From assembly GCF_043641665.1 (NCBI RefSeq), contig NC_092180.1, positions 9,665,891-9,729,890 of the forward strand: a stretch of DNA of 64,000 bases, given 5' to 3'. How positions within the stretch are numbered: the first letter of the stretch is position 1; each line of letters opens with the position of its first letter. Below the pieces are notes generated by a model, which did no database searches, was not told where the DNA came from, and was given only the letters and a program-made list of their open reading frames with translations. The position numbers were made by a program, and so were the translations under genes. The DNA comes from Enoplosus armatus. Taxonomy: Eukaryota > Chordata > Actinopteri > Centrarchiformes > Enoplosidae. Shown here one piece after another: positions 25,145 through 39,354 of this stretch.

Positions 25145-25435
25145 CTCGCTCCATTCCACTATTTATCCAAATGTCACCACTTAACAGAGACGGAATGGGC
25201 GGGCCCCAGGTAAAGTTAGAATTGACTGGACCAAAAGTAATTGGCTAGGAGAGAGAGAGAGGCTAACAGATGTAATACCCAACCTGGCTGGGTTTATTTA
25301 AAAATATGTATATTATGCGTTGCATTGGCCCTAATTGTCAAGCGGCCCACCAGGAAAACTCCTGGAGCTGGATCCAGATGGCCAGTCCGACTTTGGCCAA
25401 CGCTTTTCTTCAATAAGATGTTTAACCCATCATAA
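25145..25435 (-). mobile_element. 5' flank / non-coding end of the hAT transposase relic
   Basis: The GC-rich pieces 'gggcgggccccaggtaa' (25198-25214), 'caagcggcccaccaggaaa' and 'cagatggccagtccgac' resemble the non-coding part upstream of the transposase frame in this fish element family, as remembered ('gcggcccaccgggaaaa...cccggt'). The outer end and any target-site duplication could not be fixed. Confidence 0.45.
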
Positions 25436-28400
25436 AACTTTCATTCATCTCAGACTAAAGACATCACTGTCTGCACTTTTAATGTCTTACTAGCTACAGC
25501 AGTGAGATTCCAGCATTTGTCTCGTTTAAGGAGCACTTCATCTATATTTCAGTCATTCAGGCATATTGTTAGTTGGACATGTGAAGTTAAGATATACATT
25601 TGATTGTGTATGTCTTTCTGTGGGACTGTGTTGTAATTATTATTTCAGCTGAAACTGTTTTAAACATACAGGCCATACACAAAAAGGCTTTTTGTTTTAA
25701 CATAATGTACTTTGTCCAATTTAGATTAGTAGATATGACATATGCTTGTGACAGCTTGTGGTTTTAAAACACAAACAAACAGACAAAGGAGAGGAGGGGG
25801 AGTAGGTCTGTGTGCCTCATATCTCTATCTTCATACACACATACCTCATACCCTTTTAATCAAATTATGTTGGCAGTGAACTGAATATTGTCCTTACAAT
25901 GACTCTGTGTTTGAAATTACACACTAAGCGAGGAGAGCGAATTTTGCTGGCCGCTTTGTAGAGCTGTGGGGAGCTGCAGAATTGGGTGAGTGGGTTTGTC
26001 ACTACAAGCAACCCCTTTCATTACAGATAGTGATTTGATCAATCGTGAATATAAAGATATTGAATAGTGCAGCTTTAAAGGATCTGTGTCAAGTCTTTTG
26101 GCCACAAGTAGCACTGTAAAGCTAAATGTTTTGATGAGCAGGTTGCATGATGCATGTTTTAACAGTGAGTGCACAAGGATACACATCCAAGCCTCAGGGT
26201 TAATGTGATATACATTTCCAGTTTGGTCGCAGTACTGTGCCGCAAAAGGCAGCAGTGCACTGGCAAAAAAAGAAAAGCGAAAGACTGCAAATGATTGTAA
26301 ACAATACAGTTGTCAAAACATTTTAAAAGACGACTTTTTAAGAAGTTAATTTGGATTAAAGGGCACACAGTGGGTCTTGGTAACAGATATTGAACTAAAC
26401 TGTTTATTTACAATGAAGCTTAATGCTTAATGAGTATTTATCTTAATTCTGCCATCTGTGTGAGTCTTCTTTTTTTTTTACCCTCCCATCCATTATGAGG
26501 TAATATTACATCTCATGACTGTTCAAATGCTACAACTTTGACATGCACAGAAAAAAAATCAGGTCACCTCTGTTCTGGACACCTGTTTGGCTTATAAAAG
26601 ATTTTATCGATCACCTTTGAAACATGGTTGGATGTGGCCTCAAGCTACAGCGTATTACCGACTTTTTATGGCTTCAGACCTTCAGGCAGGGACCTTGCTA
26701 CTCCAAAGATGAGGCCCCAAGGCTACTATTTCTCCTAGCATTGGCAACAATAACACATCATGTTGTATGCAGTCAGAATCAGAATGTTCATTACAACAGC
26801 CATAGTTGTCTCACTTCCCATTATGGTGACCAAATGGGGTTTCTTCGCTGCTCACATTCATCTGTTCCAGTCGGTAAAGAACTACAAATAGCACTCAAGT
26901 TGTTTGGTGTAATATCGCTGTAACAGAGCTCCAGGAGAGCTTGTCTGAAACCACCAAATGACTGTTACCATCCAGAAAAACAGAAATTTGACCTAACTCA
27001 TAATTAAAAAACTAACTTAACACCAGGCTGAACACCAGTGATGTCACAGTGTAGTGACACGCCCTGGAGTACACTACACAAACTGAGGACAAGGTTTACA
27101 AGGGGTGTTAAATTATTCTTCAATGAAAGCAGTTGCTAGCATAACACAATGATGATCGCAAAAACTCGGGAAAATCAGCCCAGTATTCGCTCTTGGCTTA
27201 TAGAAACAGACAATGTGAGGCTCAGTATTCAGACATCTTGTGTTGAGTTTGTATGTTCTCCCTGATTTCTGATTTATTTTTCCTGTGAGGAATGTTTGCA
27301 TTTGTTTAGAATATGTGGTTCGCCCCTGCAATATACTAGCAACTCCATGCTGTTTTTGTGCCTTTTGGCCTGTTATGCTGTTCCATTTGGTTCATTACAT
27401 ATTTTTCATTATATTCTTCTACTACAAACAAGATTGTTTTGATAATTATATGGCCCTGGCCACATCTAATAAGCATTTAGTGTAATATGCCAACTCTTGG
27501 CAACTTCTCAAATCATTAGAGGCTTGAAGTTCAGAGTACTTATTGCCTCAAGCTACCGATCCTTTTTTCAGAAAAGACAGAATAGTCTGATGAGATGTTA
27601 CATATAGTGTAGTCATTACAGCGTTATGATGAACATAAAACAAAAAAGGATGGAGAGGAGAGGTTGCACAGAAAAGCAGTGATGCTATTTGATAAACCTT
27701 TGCTTTCAGTCTATTGCACACCAACCAAAAAAGTGGTCATCGTAAAACATGTTCCAACAGGGTATTATGATGATCCTGTTTTTATTCAAGGTTTTATACA
27801 CGATGCTCTAACTCTAAAAGTTACTTAATGAGTATCTTGAACATAGCGTTTTCTTATTACAGACGTCATGGGTTATCAAGAATTCTGTCAAGGAGGCCTT
27901 GATTTCTGTGTAATGCTCAAATCGAAACCGTCCCAACTCATATCGACTCATTCATCTTTTGAACCTCCAAGAAAATGGGCAAAAAAGTAACAGAGAAAAG
28001 CAAATTAGAGTACTTACCTCATGTAACTTTTTTAAGTGCTGAAAGATTGCTTTTCTTTCATGCCTAGTAACTCTCATTACATACCACCCAGGGGGTGAGG
28101 AATCAATTTGTGAAGCTTAAACACAAATGCAGCTTTTTTGCGGTCACTATTAAATAAATTAATAAAATAAATAGAAATAATCTAAATCACTCTATGTGTC
28201 ATGTGGACAGCAAATCAATCTGTTCTTCTTTGTTTTCAGTGATTACTAAATAATAATAATACATACCTTCAAACTCCTTAAGGTTTTCCTATCACACATT
28301 TTTCTCACTATTAGTTTCAACTGTGCTGTTTGTAGTATCCATTCAATACTCAAGATACACAAGACATATCCGAACTAATAATAGGATGGTCCTCTGCTGT

Positions 28401-31379
28401 CCGCTCCCTGTCCCTGTTTTTCAGACTCCTAGGTAGTTAGCTAGCTTGCTAAAGAGTGGAGGTGCTGTAGAGCTTTGGTGACTGGGGTTTGTCGGTAAGC
28501 TCTGCAGAGGGTCCACTGTGTGGAGATATCCCTACTATTGTGTCAAAATGTGAAACTTGTGTAAGGAAAAGATAGAAGTATAGGGAACAATGGTAACAAA
28601 CACCAATAAATCTCTATCATTGTAGAGGAAATGAACTGTAGCAAATGACTAGAGTAGACTGGAAAGGTAATTATTATGGGTTGATGTAAAAAGATTTGCA
28701 TCAGAACAGAAGCAACTAAGTGTTGTAGCATTTTGGCCAAAATTAATTCTCGAAATGTGGCACGTTGGCCAATATACCTTCTCTACAGTCCACATTGAAA
28801 AAGACACCAGGAGAAAATACCAACATGGCCTACTGTCAAACATGTGCTTACGCAACCTATAGTTGTTCCTCTTAGGTACACTTTTTTTGTAAAATGATGG
28901 TGCCTTAATAAACCTACTTTTCTGATGAGATACCCACTGGATCACACACATTCGAATAATGAAATCTCTCAACCAAAGGTCAGAGAAGTTGTTGAAAAAA
29001 CAGATATTTCTGCACACCACACCTCAAGCTCATAAGCAGCATCAAACACATGAGGACATTTGGCATACATGCACTATGTACTAATGGCATTTAGATACTG
29101 CCTTGCTCCTTATTCATAGCAAGACTCAATGAATAGGCTACAGATAATTTAAGACTCCCCTGATTAAGTTATGAAACATTTTATGAATCTGATGATCACA
29201 TTTTCAAGAATCAGGTTACTTAATTGTGGTGTTGAATGTGTTTTGAAATCATGTAGTGCGTCATTCATGACTTGAAAAGGATTATGTTCTTAGAGCTGTG
29301 TTTCCTTGGACACTGTTTTCTGTATGCCTCAGTGTGTTGTCACAATCATGTTCATGTCATGGAAGAATTCAATGGTAACTCAATTTATCATCATATCTCT
29401 GGGAGAATCTTAACATGATTTTATCTTGAATATATTTGTTTACCATATTATCCTGATGATTATGTTTTGTTACTTACAAGGCCTTTTTTTTCTATTGGCG
29501 GTGATGTGCTGTTGTAGCATAGTACACAGGTGTTTACACTGAGCATTAGCGATGGCTCTGTAGATTATGCTGCTGCAGTGGCAACTGTATGCTTTAGCTC
29601 TTAATAAGGAGCTTGATCTCTGAAACCTGTTGGTTTTCTGTAGTAAATGCCATAAATTGAGTTGTGTCATTGTGTCAAATCATTTTTACTGTAGTTTGCA
29701 TTTATGTTTTATATGTCCTTAGAGGATATTTGTTTTGCAACAATTTGATCAAAACTGGATATTTCCTATCTGAAATTAAATTAAAGCCATCTTGTAACAC
29801 TATATCTCTCAGATGCTAAAATGTACCTGAATCCAAACTGTTTCCCACAGACAAACCTGAACATCACAATCCAAACTCCAGCACGCAATTTGTCTTAAAA
29901 CATCTCTTCTTCTCTCTCCCTCTTTCTCTCTCATCCATATTCTAGCCTTCTTTTATACTCTGTTGATTGTCTTTGTCTCTCTTATGTTCTTTTCTACCCC
30001 AACCTCCATTTGCTTCTGTCTCTTTCCTTTGTTCCTCTCCCTTATTCTCCCTGCCTTGTGCTGTCTACTTACCTCATTCACACTGACGGCTGCATCTCTA
30101 ATAACTATTGAAGGATGGTCATAGTTTTCTCTTTTCTTCTTGACTCATATCTACCTCTGGGAGCTGGTTAGGCCCACCACATGAGAGATGAATGGAGGAT
30201 CAAATGCAATAAAGTATTCTCAGATTTTGTATTTCCCAACATTCTCACAGGAGAGGAGCAGGTATGTAGGGAAAAAAAGTCACTTAGAATTGTCCTTGCT
30301 TGAAGATGTTGGGAGACTTTAAGGGTTTCAGAGTTTGTATTTCTGTATTTTGCCATCAAAAGCTTCTGTGCATGGATTTAAAAGAAGCATTTAAATGGAG
30401 AGGAGGTATCAGGTACAGTATGTTGTTGTTTGAACACTGGCCATTTGAGAATATATACTGTAGATGTTCCCCTCTTCTGATGTGTGGTTTCATGTGATCA
30501 CTTGCAAGTCTGTGTGATGCACAATCATAGAAAAGGGTCTTAAAGTTGTTTTTTTTTTTTTTAACAGTATCAACATGGGCAACACTGCTTGTGGCTATAC
30601 AAGCTTCACACCAATCAATGTGTGTTTTCTTGTAACATTTATATAAAAGTGTGTCTTTCCGTATGTGCTGATCAGTAGGTCAACCATCAAAATAGCTGTG
30701 AGTGGGAGAAGCTGAGCATATGGCACACATACAGGTTCAGTTGTATCACAGTGAGCCGTTAATAGTGCTGAAGTTCCATTGATGGCATTAAGTGTTTATC
30801 ATTGTGCAAGTCTAAGTGCTGAAAGTTGACACTCTGACACTCCATAATGTCAAATAACAAAATCAAGTATGTTGGAGATTTTTTTCCACAGTTTTAGAGG
30901 GTTGGGTTATTGGTAATCAGAGATTTCAGTTAAAAAGGTGAAATAAATGTTGGCATATTGTTCTAAAGCGATTCAGAGCAGTTCAAACACAACACGTCCG
31001 GCTACTCTGATGTCATCTTCTCTTGTCGCCATCAGTATTATTAATGACTAAATAAATATACAGTTCAATACAGGCCAAATGCTCTGTCTCATACATTAAT
31101 TCCCTTTGCAACCAGAGATCCACAGGAAAGACCAATCCACTTTTAGTCACTTTAAGTCTAGCTGAAGGTCCATTAGTCACTGCGTCTCAGCTATGCATGT
31201 TTCTTTTTCTTTCCACTGCTTTTAATTACCCTGTTTCTCATGACAAAATGTTATTGGCTTTTATAGTATGTTGATTGTTTTAGAATAAGTCTGCAGGTGG
31301 AGCTATTACAATTTTAAGTTTGTGCTATTGAAGTAAAATAGATTATTAAGCATTTTATCTGTGTGCAGCCCTCATCCTT
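25436..31379. other. non-coding interval
   Basis: Mostly AT-rich unique DNA. 29895-30080 is a long pyrimidine-rich tract (TCTC/CTTT). 30549-30562 is a T14 run. A CRE-like 'gacgtca' lies near 27862. 25920-26200, 26170-26370 and 28420-28560 look like decayed dispersed repeats, but I cannot assign them. The 123-codon minus frame at 28649-29020 has no recognisable content. Confidence 0.5.
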
Positions 31380-31680
31380 TTCTACCAGCTTAGTCAGAAG
31401 GGCTGCTAGTTCTTGTTCTATAATTCTTACATTTCAATGAATAATGGAGGAGACTTTCAGAGCGAAGGTGCATCCTACACTCCTGAAGCCCAAGGTTCCC
31501 AATTAGAAGCGTGGATTGGTGCCAGAGCACATGTTTCTCCACTGTATTTGTTGGCACTTTTGAGATATACCCTCCTGAAGAATTAATGAAACCAGCAAAC
31601 AAAGCAGCGCTTGCCACAGATATTTCATGCTGCCTTCACAAATTTGCCACTGTGCAGCAAGAGATTGTCACATAGCAGGC
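31380..31680. promoter_or_regulatory. complex unique block with homeodomain and forkhead-type sites
   Basis: AATTAATGA at 31581-31589 is followed by GCAAACA at 31595-31601, a forkhead-type core. Sequence from 31440 to 31680 is balanced and non-repetitive. Confidence 0.22.
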
Positions 31681-33689
31681 CTGTGTACTGCTGTTTTTCT
31701 AAATGGCTGAGGGAGCACAAATACATTGTCTTTGTAACAGTTTTGTTATGCAATAGCACTAAGTAAATTACTTATCACTGTATGTCATCAACAAACATGA
31801 TAATTACACGCCACAGGGCAAAGGTCACAGTCAAAAATCAGCAAATCACAGCATCCCTTTTCAAAGCATCCAACTCAAGCGATAGGTCAAGACAAAATGT
31901 ACAAATGTTTGGTGTTTTCTTATTTCTTTGGAAGAGGGTTATATTGAATGCAGAGAAGAATCTATCATCCTTTTCTTTTCCGCGCTTCACATTGTGAACA
32001 GCTTTGGCCTGGCCAAATTTAGCTGGTACCCCTCAGAAGTGTACCGAACTGCGTGAGAGTTCAGTGAGGTCTTGTTCATTTTACATTTATAAAGAAAACA
32101 TGGCATGTTCCTTAAAGAAATAAAGCATGACGTCTTTGGCTTGCTAGTGAGTATGTCGGTTTTCTTGTTTTCCGAGAATATAGACTCCCATGGAGCACAG
32201 CTACCTCTTAGACACACTGTGACAAAACTTTGGAGGAAATTGGGTTTTGGGCAAGTGTTCGTGTTACCAGCTGCCAGAGAGTATCGTCTGTTTTCTGGTT
32301 GACATCCTTATGGCATTATTTGAGGTTTTATTCTGCATTTTTGTTTTTCCTTTATTTTCTTTTTGCATATTACATGATGCCTCCTGTTGTTCGGCCCAGT
32401 AAAACAACATCACCATTAAAAGCATTTGTGTGTTTATATGCCTGAAGGAGATTAATAATTAAAAACCTCACATCATTCATTAACAATTGAAAAAAGAAAA
32501 CAAAATGACTTACAAAACAATGCAGTTGCTGCACATAGGTAAGCAATTAATACTTTTTAACGCTTTTTAATTTGAAGAGTGTGGGGTGATTTTGTAAATG
32601 CAGATTATTACCAGCAGTGTCTGTTGGTTGTGAGTTAAATAACTATCTCCAGTCAATTAGGTTCAAGTCAGGCAGCTATTTCACATCAGCAATTCTGTTT
32701 TGGGAGAAACGTAATGCAGCTGGAAAATCCAGATTTTCCTACTATAACCTTGCATTGCAGCTAAAGTATGGCTAAGGTTAATGCTGAAACCACTGGGTTA
32801 AAGTTGGGAAAGATTGTTGTCATGGTTAAAAAATCTACATTTCAGTGCTGACTGCTATAATGAGATTGCCCATTCACTATCCCAACACAACCATGATCTC
32901 CAGAATTAAATTTTGGCAAAATTAAATGAACTGAATCATACTACTTGCTGCATTTGCACTAGAAGTGTCCGGTTAAAGTTATCGCTGTTTGCGATATTTC
33001 TGACCTGCATTACATTTCTCCCAATCGTAATTGCTTATCCAGAAATGGTTGCATGAATGTAATTGGTCAGAGGCTGGGAATGTCAGACATGTAGTCACAC
33101 ATACACACATATGCACATACACTCACATAGTCTCCACAAAGTCAATAAGACAATTAATATGCCTTTTGAGACACACAAATGGGTAGGGCGAGAAAATGCT
33201 GACACACAATGTCCTATACAAAGTTCCTCCAATCTAATTATAACGTAAGAAGTCATTGGGCACATTGTAAAACTTTGTCTGTTGTACTATAATAAAATGT
33301 GTTATGAAATCAGTCTCAAGATGGCTATTTACAGCTGCTTAACAGTTGTCATTGTTTCAATGACACTGGTGATTGTATTAAAAGGGATGGAAAATAGACT
33401 GCTGATAATCAAATGCTACACTTTTGTTTCTGTATATTGTTTGACCACATTTGTTTTAGTTTTCCATTAGGATTCCTTTTATGCTTGTTTGGATTTATAT
33501 GCTCGATTCTGTGCGCTATCAATATACAAATTGAGGTTTTGGCTTACAAGTGATATGGAGTTGTCACTTAGCTATAAAGCCTGCACGCTTGACTGTGTAA
33601 TGTATCGTGTGTGTGTGAGTGCTTGTGGCTGTGCTATGCTCAGTATGCCGATTCATGTGAAGGCTGTCCAATGTCCTTGGACCTCCAAC
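31681..33689. other. non-coding interval
   Basis: Contains an odd palindrome TTTGGCCTGGCCAAA at 32003-32017 nested in cagct/agctg arms (31999-32025), and a loose CA-rich stretch at 33097-33127. No gene seen. Confidence 0.5.
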
Positions 33690-33980
33690 AGAGGTCAGCT
33701 ATCACAGGCCACTCTCTTCCTCTTTTTCCCTGCCTCACCTTCTCTCTCTCTCTGGCTGTCTCATTCAAACGCCTGCGCTCACCCTGCAACCGTGGCAAAT
33801 AACTGCCGCCGCCTTTGTAGGTCGGGCGAATTACACAACGTGTCATGTTGGTCGTGTAGCAGGTAGCAGGGCCCATGGGAGATTTAGTGGCTTTAATTAC
33901 ATTTCTCTTGCTGGCCGTTGAGGAGAAAGGAATTAAATGGGACTGTTTTCTTAATCAGCTCTCCCTCGGTGGGTAACCAC
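33690..33980. promoter_or_regulatory. complex unique block with homeodomain-type sites
   Basis: Begins in a CT-rich run, then carries 'gccgccgcc'-type sequence near 33805 and CTTTAATTAC at 33891-33900 followed by 'ggaattaaatgg' near 33928. It is among the GC-richest unique segments of the window. Confidence 0.25.
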
Positions 33981-36239
33981 CCTAGCTTTCCAAATGAAAA
34001 AGTGCATTGATGCGTAAACTCTATGCTGCATCTAGTCATGCTTATGTGGTAAACAATGGCGTGTGTGTGTATGTGTGTGCACTTGTATGCAGTGTGTTTT
34101 GAGTTTTGAGGATGGACATTTATTGCCATTTCCATGGTCTGTTCAGTGTGGGCTGAACTATCTGTAGAGTTGGATGGAAATACGTTCCTATTGATTGCTG
34201 TCCTTAGAAAGTGAACAGATGCTGGCGGTGGTGTTGAAATAGTCTCAGCATTAGGAACATGAACCTTTTGTGTGAGTAGATAGATCTCATACTGCAGGGC
34301 TAGGCAGGACTAAGAATGGCTTTAGGAAATGGAATGCATGATTCATTGGATGTACAAAGCTTATTACAGAAATACAATAGATAATTGTAACAGGGAGAAA
34401 GCCAAACCAATAAAAAACTGTTCATTGTAGCTGTTTCCCTTCATTTTTTTCCCTCAGCTCTTTACTCTGTTTCCTTCAATTTCTAGTGTTCTGCCGCTGA
34501 TAGCTCACCTTCTGCATCTTATACTTTCCTCTGTAATTCTCTACTCTTTTTACACATTTTTTTCCATTTGATTCCTTTTTTTGTCAATTTCCACTTTCCA
34601 TTTTACTCTTTCCTTGGCTTCAGCATCCATTTTTCCTCTGGATGCACTCTGAGATGGTTGAGCTGCAGCTGTGAATTTACTGCCCCATCAGGTGCTTCTA
34701 ATGTATAAAGTAGAGCATATAATGGTTATTGAACAGGAGAGAGTTATGGTGCGTGGTATTTATATCCTTGGCCCCTGAGTCCGATAACATGATATTGAGA
34801 TTGAGCTGCCCGCCAAGAGCAAGGTGATTCGAGGAATACAGGACACTCCACACACACAGTAAAGACCAGAACAGGGAATGGGGATCCTATAAATTAAAAA
34901 GGGCCAGTGTGGTATAAGATAAGAAGGTCCAGAGGTAAGGTAAGGCATTAATCCTTACGTATTATGACATGGTAATATCAGAGGTCAAGAAAGATGTGAA
35001 GGATGAAGTCATGACCTTTAATCTGAGGCCGGTGTTGAGGTTAAATTTGATGAGGCTTGACCTTGTTCCCCAACGCAGAAAAAGCAAAGAAGCCAATAAA
35101 AGTTAAACCTCTTGTGGGACCAAGCAAGAGATGGGAATTTGTGTGTGTTCATGTGCGCACATGTGTACATTGTGCACGCGTGTCCAATAGCAGCGGAGGT
35201 GTGTTTGTAAACACAGGAGAGAAACCTGAGAGGCTGATGATCCCGTGTTCGGTGCTGACACTAAGAGAAGGGTGCCACAGTGTGGATCAATAGCACAAAG
35301 TGTTGGGTAAGAGACACAAACAGAGAGCAATATATAAAGAGCAGCAGAGGGCAGGAAGTTAAAAACAGTTGTATGATAAATGATTGCAGTAGGTGATTGG
35401 GGCACAAAAGGAAAAACAACTCCGACAGTTTTTAAAAAAACAACTTCTCTTGAACAGCTGGCTCGTAAAGTGGAGCCATTTGTATCAAAGCTGTTGCTAA
35501 TACAGGCCATGTGCAAACAACACAGACAGAGCTTGACCTTGCTTGAAAAATTGATGGCACATGTCACTGGACATGTAGCACGATATCAGTCTTAGAGCAT
35601 GACAAAGGGCCCGACTGTGACACCTTGAGGGTTATGAAGATTATTTTTTCCTACGTGTAGTAAATTACTCTTCAAATAAGGCGAAATATAAGACAGAAAA
35701 TGACAAACGAAAAAGGGCACATTGTTAGTTGAGGGATAAACCATAGATAAAGGATGTCACCAAAGTGAAATACCGGTACAAAAAGAGCCTCAGTGACACT
35801 CATTGCCTTTTTTTCTTTTTTCAAACCCACTCTGGGGTTGGCTTGATTCTGGGCTGTAATTCTTGGAATGCTCACAAACAAATAATTTTAGATCAGCGTG
35901 ATGTGTCAGTAGTGTTTATCGCTGGACAGAGGAATATTTGCTTCACAATATCTTCAGAAAAATAAATCCTAGCAGTCACTCTTCCAGAAGAAAAATATGT
36001 CTACAGAGGATGTCATGGTTTATTGATTATTCCGAAATAAATAATACAGCTATTATGTTAGCTTGTAGCCAAACAGTGATGTATAGGGACAGTGTGAGCG
36101 AGTCAGAAGTGGACCAAAAAAAACAGGAAAATAGAGACCCTGTAGCCATTATTTTGATACAGAGTCTGTCTGTGATTTTCTATTATCGTTGTGGATCTTT
36201 TTTGTATTCATGTAATGTGTGGGTGTTTGTGCGTGTATG
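33981..36239. other. non-coding interval
   Basis: Short GT run at 34061-34080, pyrimidine-rich 34430-34640, and two open frames on opposite strands (154 codons at 35103-35567, minus; 71 codons at 35380-35595, plus). Neither frame has recognisable homology; the second is discussed as a finding. Confidence 0.5.
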
Positions 36240-36550
36240 TTTGGACGGCAGTGGTTTCATCAATGGGAATGGAATCAGGATCGCCCAGAGAGTGCCCAAT
36301 TTCAATCATCCCTTGGTCAGTTATAGCATCTAAAAAATGAAAACGTCTCCATTCTCAAAGAGATTTTCCCAGTATTTTCTGTTGTTTTTCCCGGATTAGG
36401 CAACATGGCTTTCTATGCTGGCTTGTTTCACAATTTGCTTTCATTTTATCCTCCCTGCAACCGTCCAAATGACCTCCTGCCCTTACTGCCTTTGTTTCAT
36501 AATCTCTTGCCCCCTTCAATCCTTTCAACCATGCAGGGATAGTTGACCCA
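36240..36550. promoter_or_regulatory. complex unique block with TEAD-type site
   Basis: GGAATG at 36266-36271 sits in a run of balanced sequence that continues to about 36540, with pyrimidine-rich stretches near 36430-36520. Confidence 0.2.
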
Positions 36551-39354
36551 ATCAGAAAGCAAGAATATCATCAAATATGCTTCTGGTATTTTCTAACACC
36601 AGCAAACCACTTATGGTAATACTTTTATCTACCATTTCCCATGGGATGTTTCTGTTTGCCTCTTTTGCATTTGTTAGTACAAATGCTGATACTTTCCAAC
36701 AAGTTGGTGTGCATCTAGCTTTACTATAACTGCACGCTGTGTTTTGGCTGTGCAAAAATAAAAATCCTTATAGGTACAGTAAATGACAAATAAATGTGGC
36801 TCTAAAATCTAACACCTAAAACAGCCACACGTTTTAAAGTGGGAATACTGAAAGCACCACTATATCAGCATGCCAAATAAATACAGAAATCTGCATCTAG
36901 CAGCTGATAATGTTCAAATACAGTTCACAATGGCCCAAATGCTTTTCTGTCATACTGCCATTGTCATTTCAATCTCATGAATTTGTATGACACTAAAATT
37001 ACCATTGTTGTGTATCATCTGCACTTACCTCCTCACAGAGTGGGCAAGCATTATGTCCATTTTTGGATAACTCCTGTTAGTTCTCCAAACTACAATTAGG
37101 TCATGTCAAATGATGATGTCGGTTATCACTGGAATGCAAGCTCTACCGAAAAATCTAAATTGTCAGCAGAGTAGGATTAGTTAGGAGTGCATGAATATGT
37201 GTTTACATAGTTGTGTGGTTTGTTGTTTTCACACAGCTACCTGAGGTAAATCCACATGCCCCTGATCACAGACTACTACAACACTATTTTGCATCTCCAC
37301 TCGAAGCACTCGTTAAAAAGTTTCGCTGCTTTGCATAATAAGCTCAAGTTCTCGGCTTTCTCATACATTTGGCTTCCACTTGTGTTCTGTCCTACTTGTT
37401 CTTCTCTTGTCTAAGTGAATATGTATTCCTGAGTTAGGAATTGAAGAGCTGGGTTGACCGCGGAGGCCGTTTTGGAGATGTGTGGCAGTGGACAATTATC
37501 ACCACTTTTGAAACAACAAACAACTTCAGCTTGTCAGCATCCTGACCTGTGTGTGTCTGGGATGCTGAACCCCAGCATTACTGGACAAGATCCTCCTACG
37601 GCTTCCATGCGCAGTCAGTCCTGAATATCATACTTTTGCTTAACAATGAGATACTTTCCATTCCCATCCTCTCTTGAGAGAAGTGTGTACGTGACTGCCC
37701 ACCTGAGCTAAGGTGGGAGGCATCAGGTGATTTTGAGGTTAGCCTGGTTTGGCAGCAGATTTGCACGGAGATTTAAGGGTATGTTTTGTGTGTTGTCACA
37801 ACCCGCTGTGAAGCCTCAAGAAGACAATCTTATCCTGGTTCCCGTAAGCCCCCTTGGACAGAAATCAATACCCTGTCTTCCTTCACAATGCTGACCCAAA
37901 TTAAATAGAAAATCCATAGAGATGTAAAACAGAGGAAAACAAAAACAACCAAATGAAGGAATTGATTGTAGAATATATACTGCTGGACGTATGATGGCAC
38001 AAACATCGTTATGGCCATCGATATATAAACAAGTTCAATCACTCTGAGGTCAGCTCTACGATTATAGACAGAAATAATTATGATTTGTGCCCATAATGTT
38101 AAGCAGTGAGAGCAGTAAAGTTGCAGAGAGAAGCAAAGCAACCGCAGGTTATAAACTGAAAATGTTTTTTTGTTATCAAGCTATTGTTCTGTTTTTATGT
38201 CATTTCATTTGATGTACCAGACAGAGAGCAAAAAGCACTTGATTCTGTCTCTTTGTCCAGTTCCTGTTCCTGACCAAAGGCCAGAATGTGTACAAGCAGG
38301 GCATGTTAACGCTGTCACTGTCTCTGTTTTCTGTCCACCACCACATTTGTTATTTCTCAAAGGTGTTAGTAGGCTGGAGTAACAATATGACAAAGACCAA
38401 CAGGAGCAATAATTACTTACTTACTGTATGTCACTCTTAGAGCAGAATAGGCTCTGTAAGACATTTCACAGTGGACAGTGTTGCTCAGCCCCTTGTTAGA
38501 CTTGTGTCCTTTTTCCCTTGTGGGTTTCAGATAAGGGCTTTGAAGAACATGTCAGAAGTGCTTTGATGAGCGTGGCCAGTCTCTGGACATTTTTATTCTG
38601 GACATCTTCAATGAGGGTTTATTGCTCTTACCATTACAGGCCAATAATCTTAAACTTCCATGCCTAATAAAAATCGGACATAAGTTGGCTGATTTAAGGT
38701 TTTAAGGTTAAGGAAACCACTTTTAGTGGGGGAGTTTATGTTTACACAATCTACTAAATTATGAACCTCTTGAGGCAAAAGCTGCTTGTGCCTATTTTTT
38801 ATTCTACCACCTATGATCCTCTGTTAATAGCTGTAGCTATCGTAAATAATGATTTTGCCTCAAGGTCCCGTTTATCCAACAAGTCTTCATACTTAAGCAG
38901 CAAAATAGGTCATTCGTTACCGCATTTTGAATGACCCATATGAGAATTTCAGAAACAACTCAATATAAGTGTTTTGTGATTTGTGATTGAATGATTTGTT
39001 AAAAGATAAATAATGAATTGCTAATAAAAGATAGGATGTGAATACCGGTCTCTGGTGTCAAAATCAAACATTTTTATGCCCTTCTAGCTATTTGATATCG
39101 ATTGACAGTTGTGCTCATGCTGACCCAAAGAGCACATTCATATGAAAACAGTGGACTTAGTGTAATAGCAGATTTGTCAGATGATTGCTGAAAGATTAGG
39201 AAATAATATGTTATTATATTTTTAATGATCAATTGAAGGAGAAATAAATACATGAAAAATGATTGAATATTGAAAAGTGTTATTTGCATTAATTCGAAAG
39301 GCTAAACATGTGCAGTCAATCTATGTAACTTGATTTCCTTACTCAGAAATTTGT
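36551..39354. other. non-coding interval
   Basis: AT-rich unique DNA. 37440-37720 is denser and may be a further unique block. 38700-38720 has a short 'ttaaggtt' tandem. No supported gene. Confidence 0.5.

Noticed and set aside
28649..29020. 123-codon minus-strand frame
   Set aside because: No domain, no splice signals, and composition typical of random AT-rich translation.
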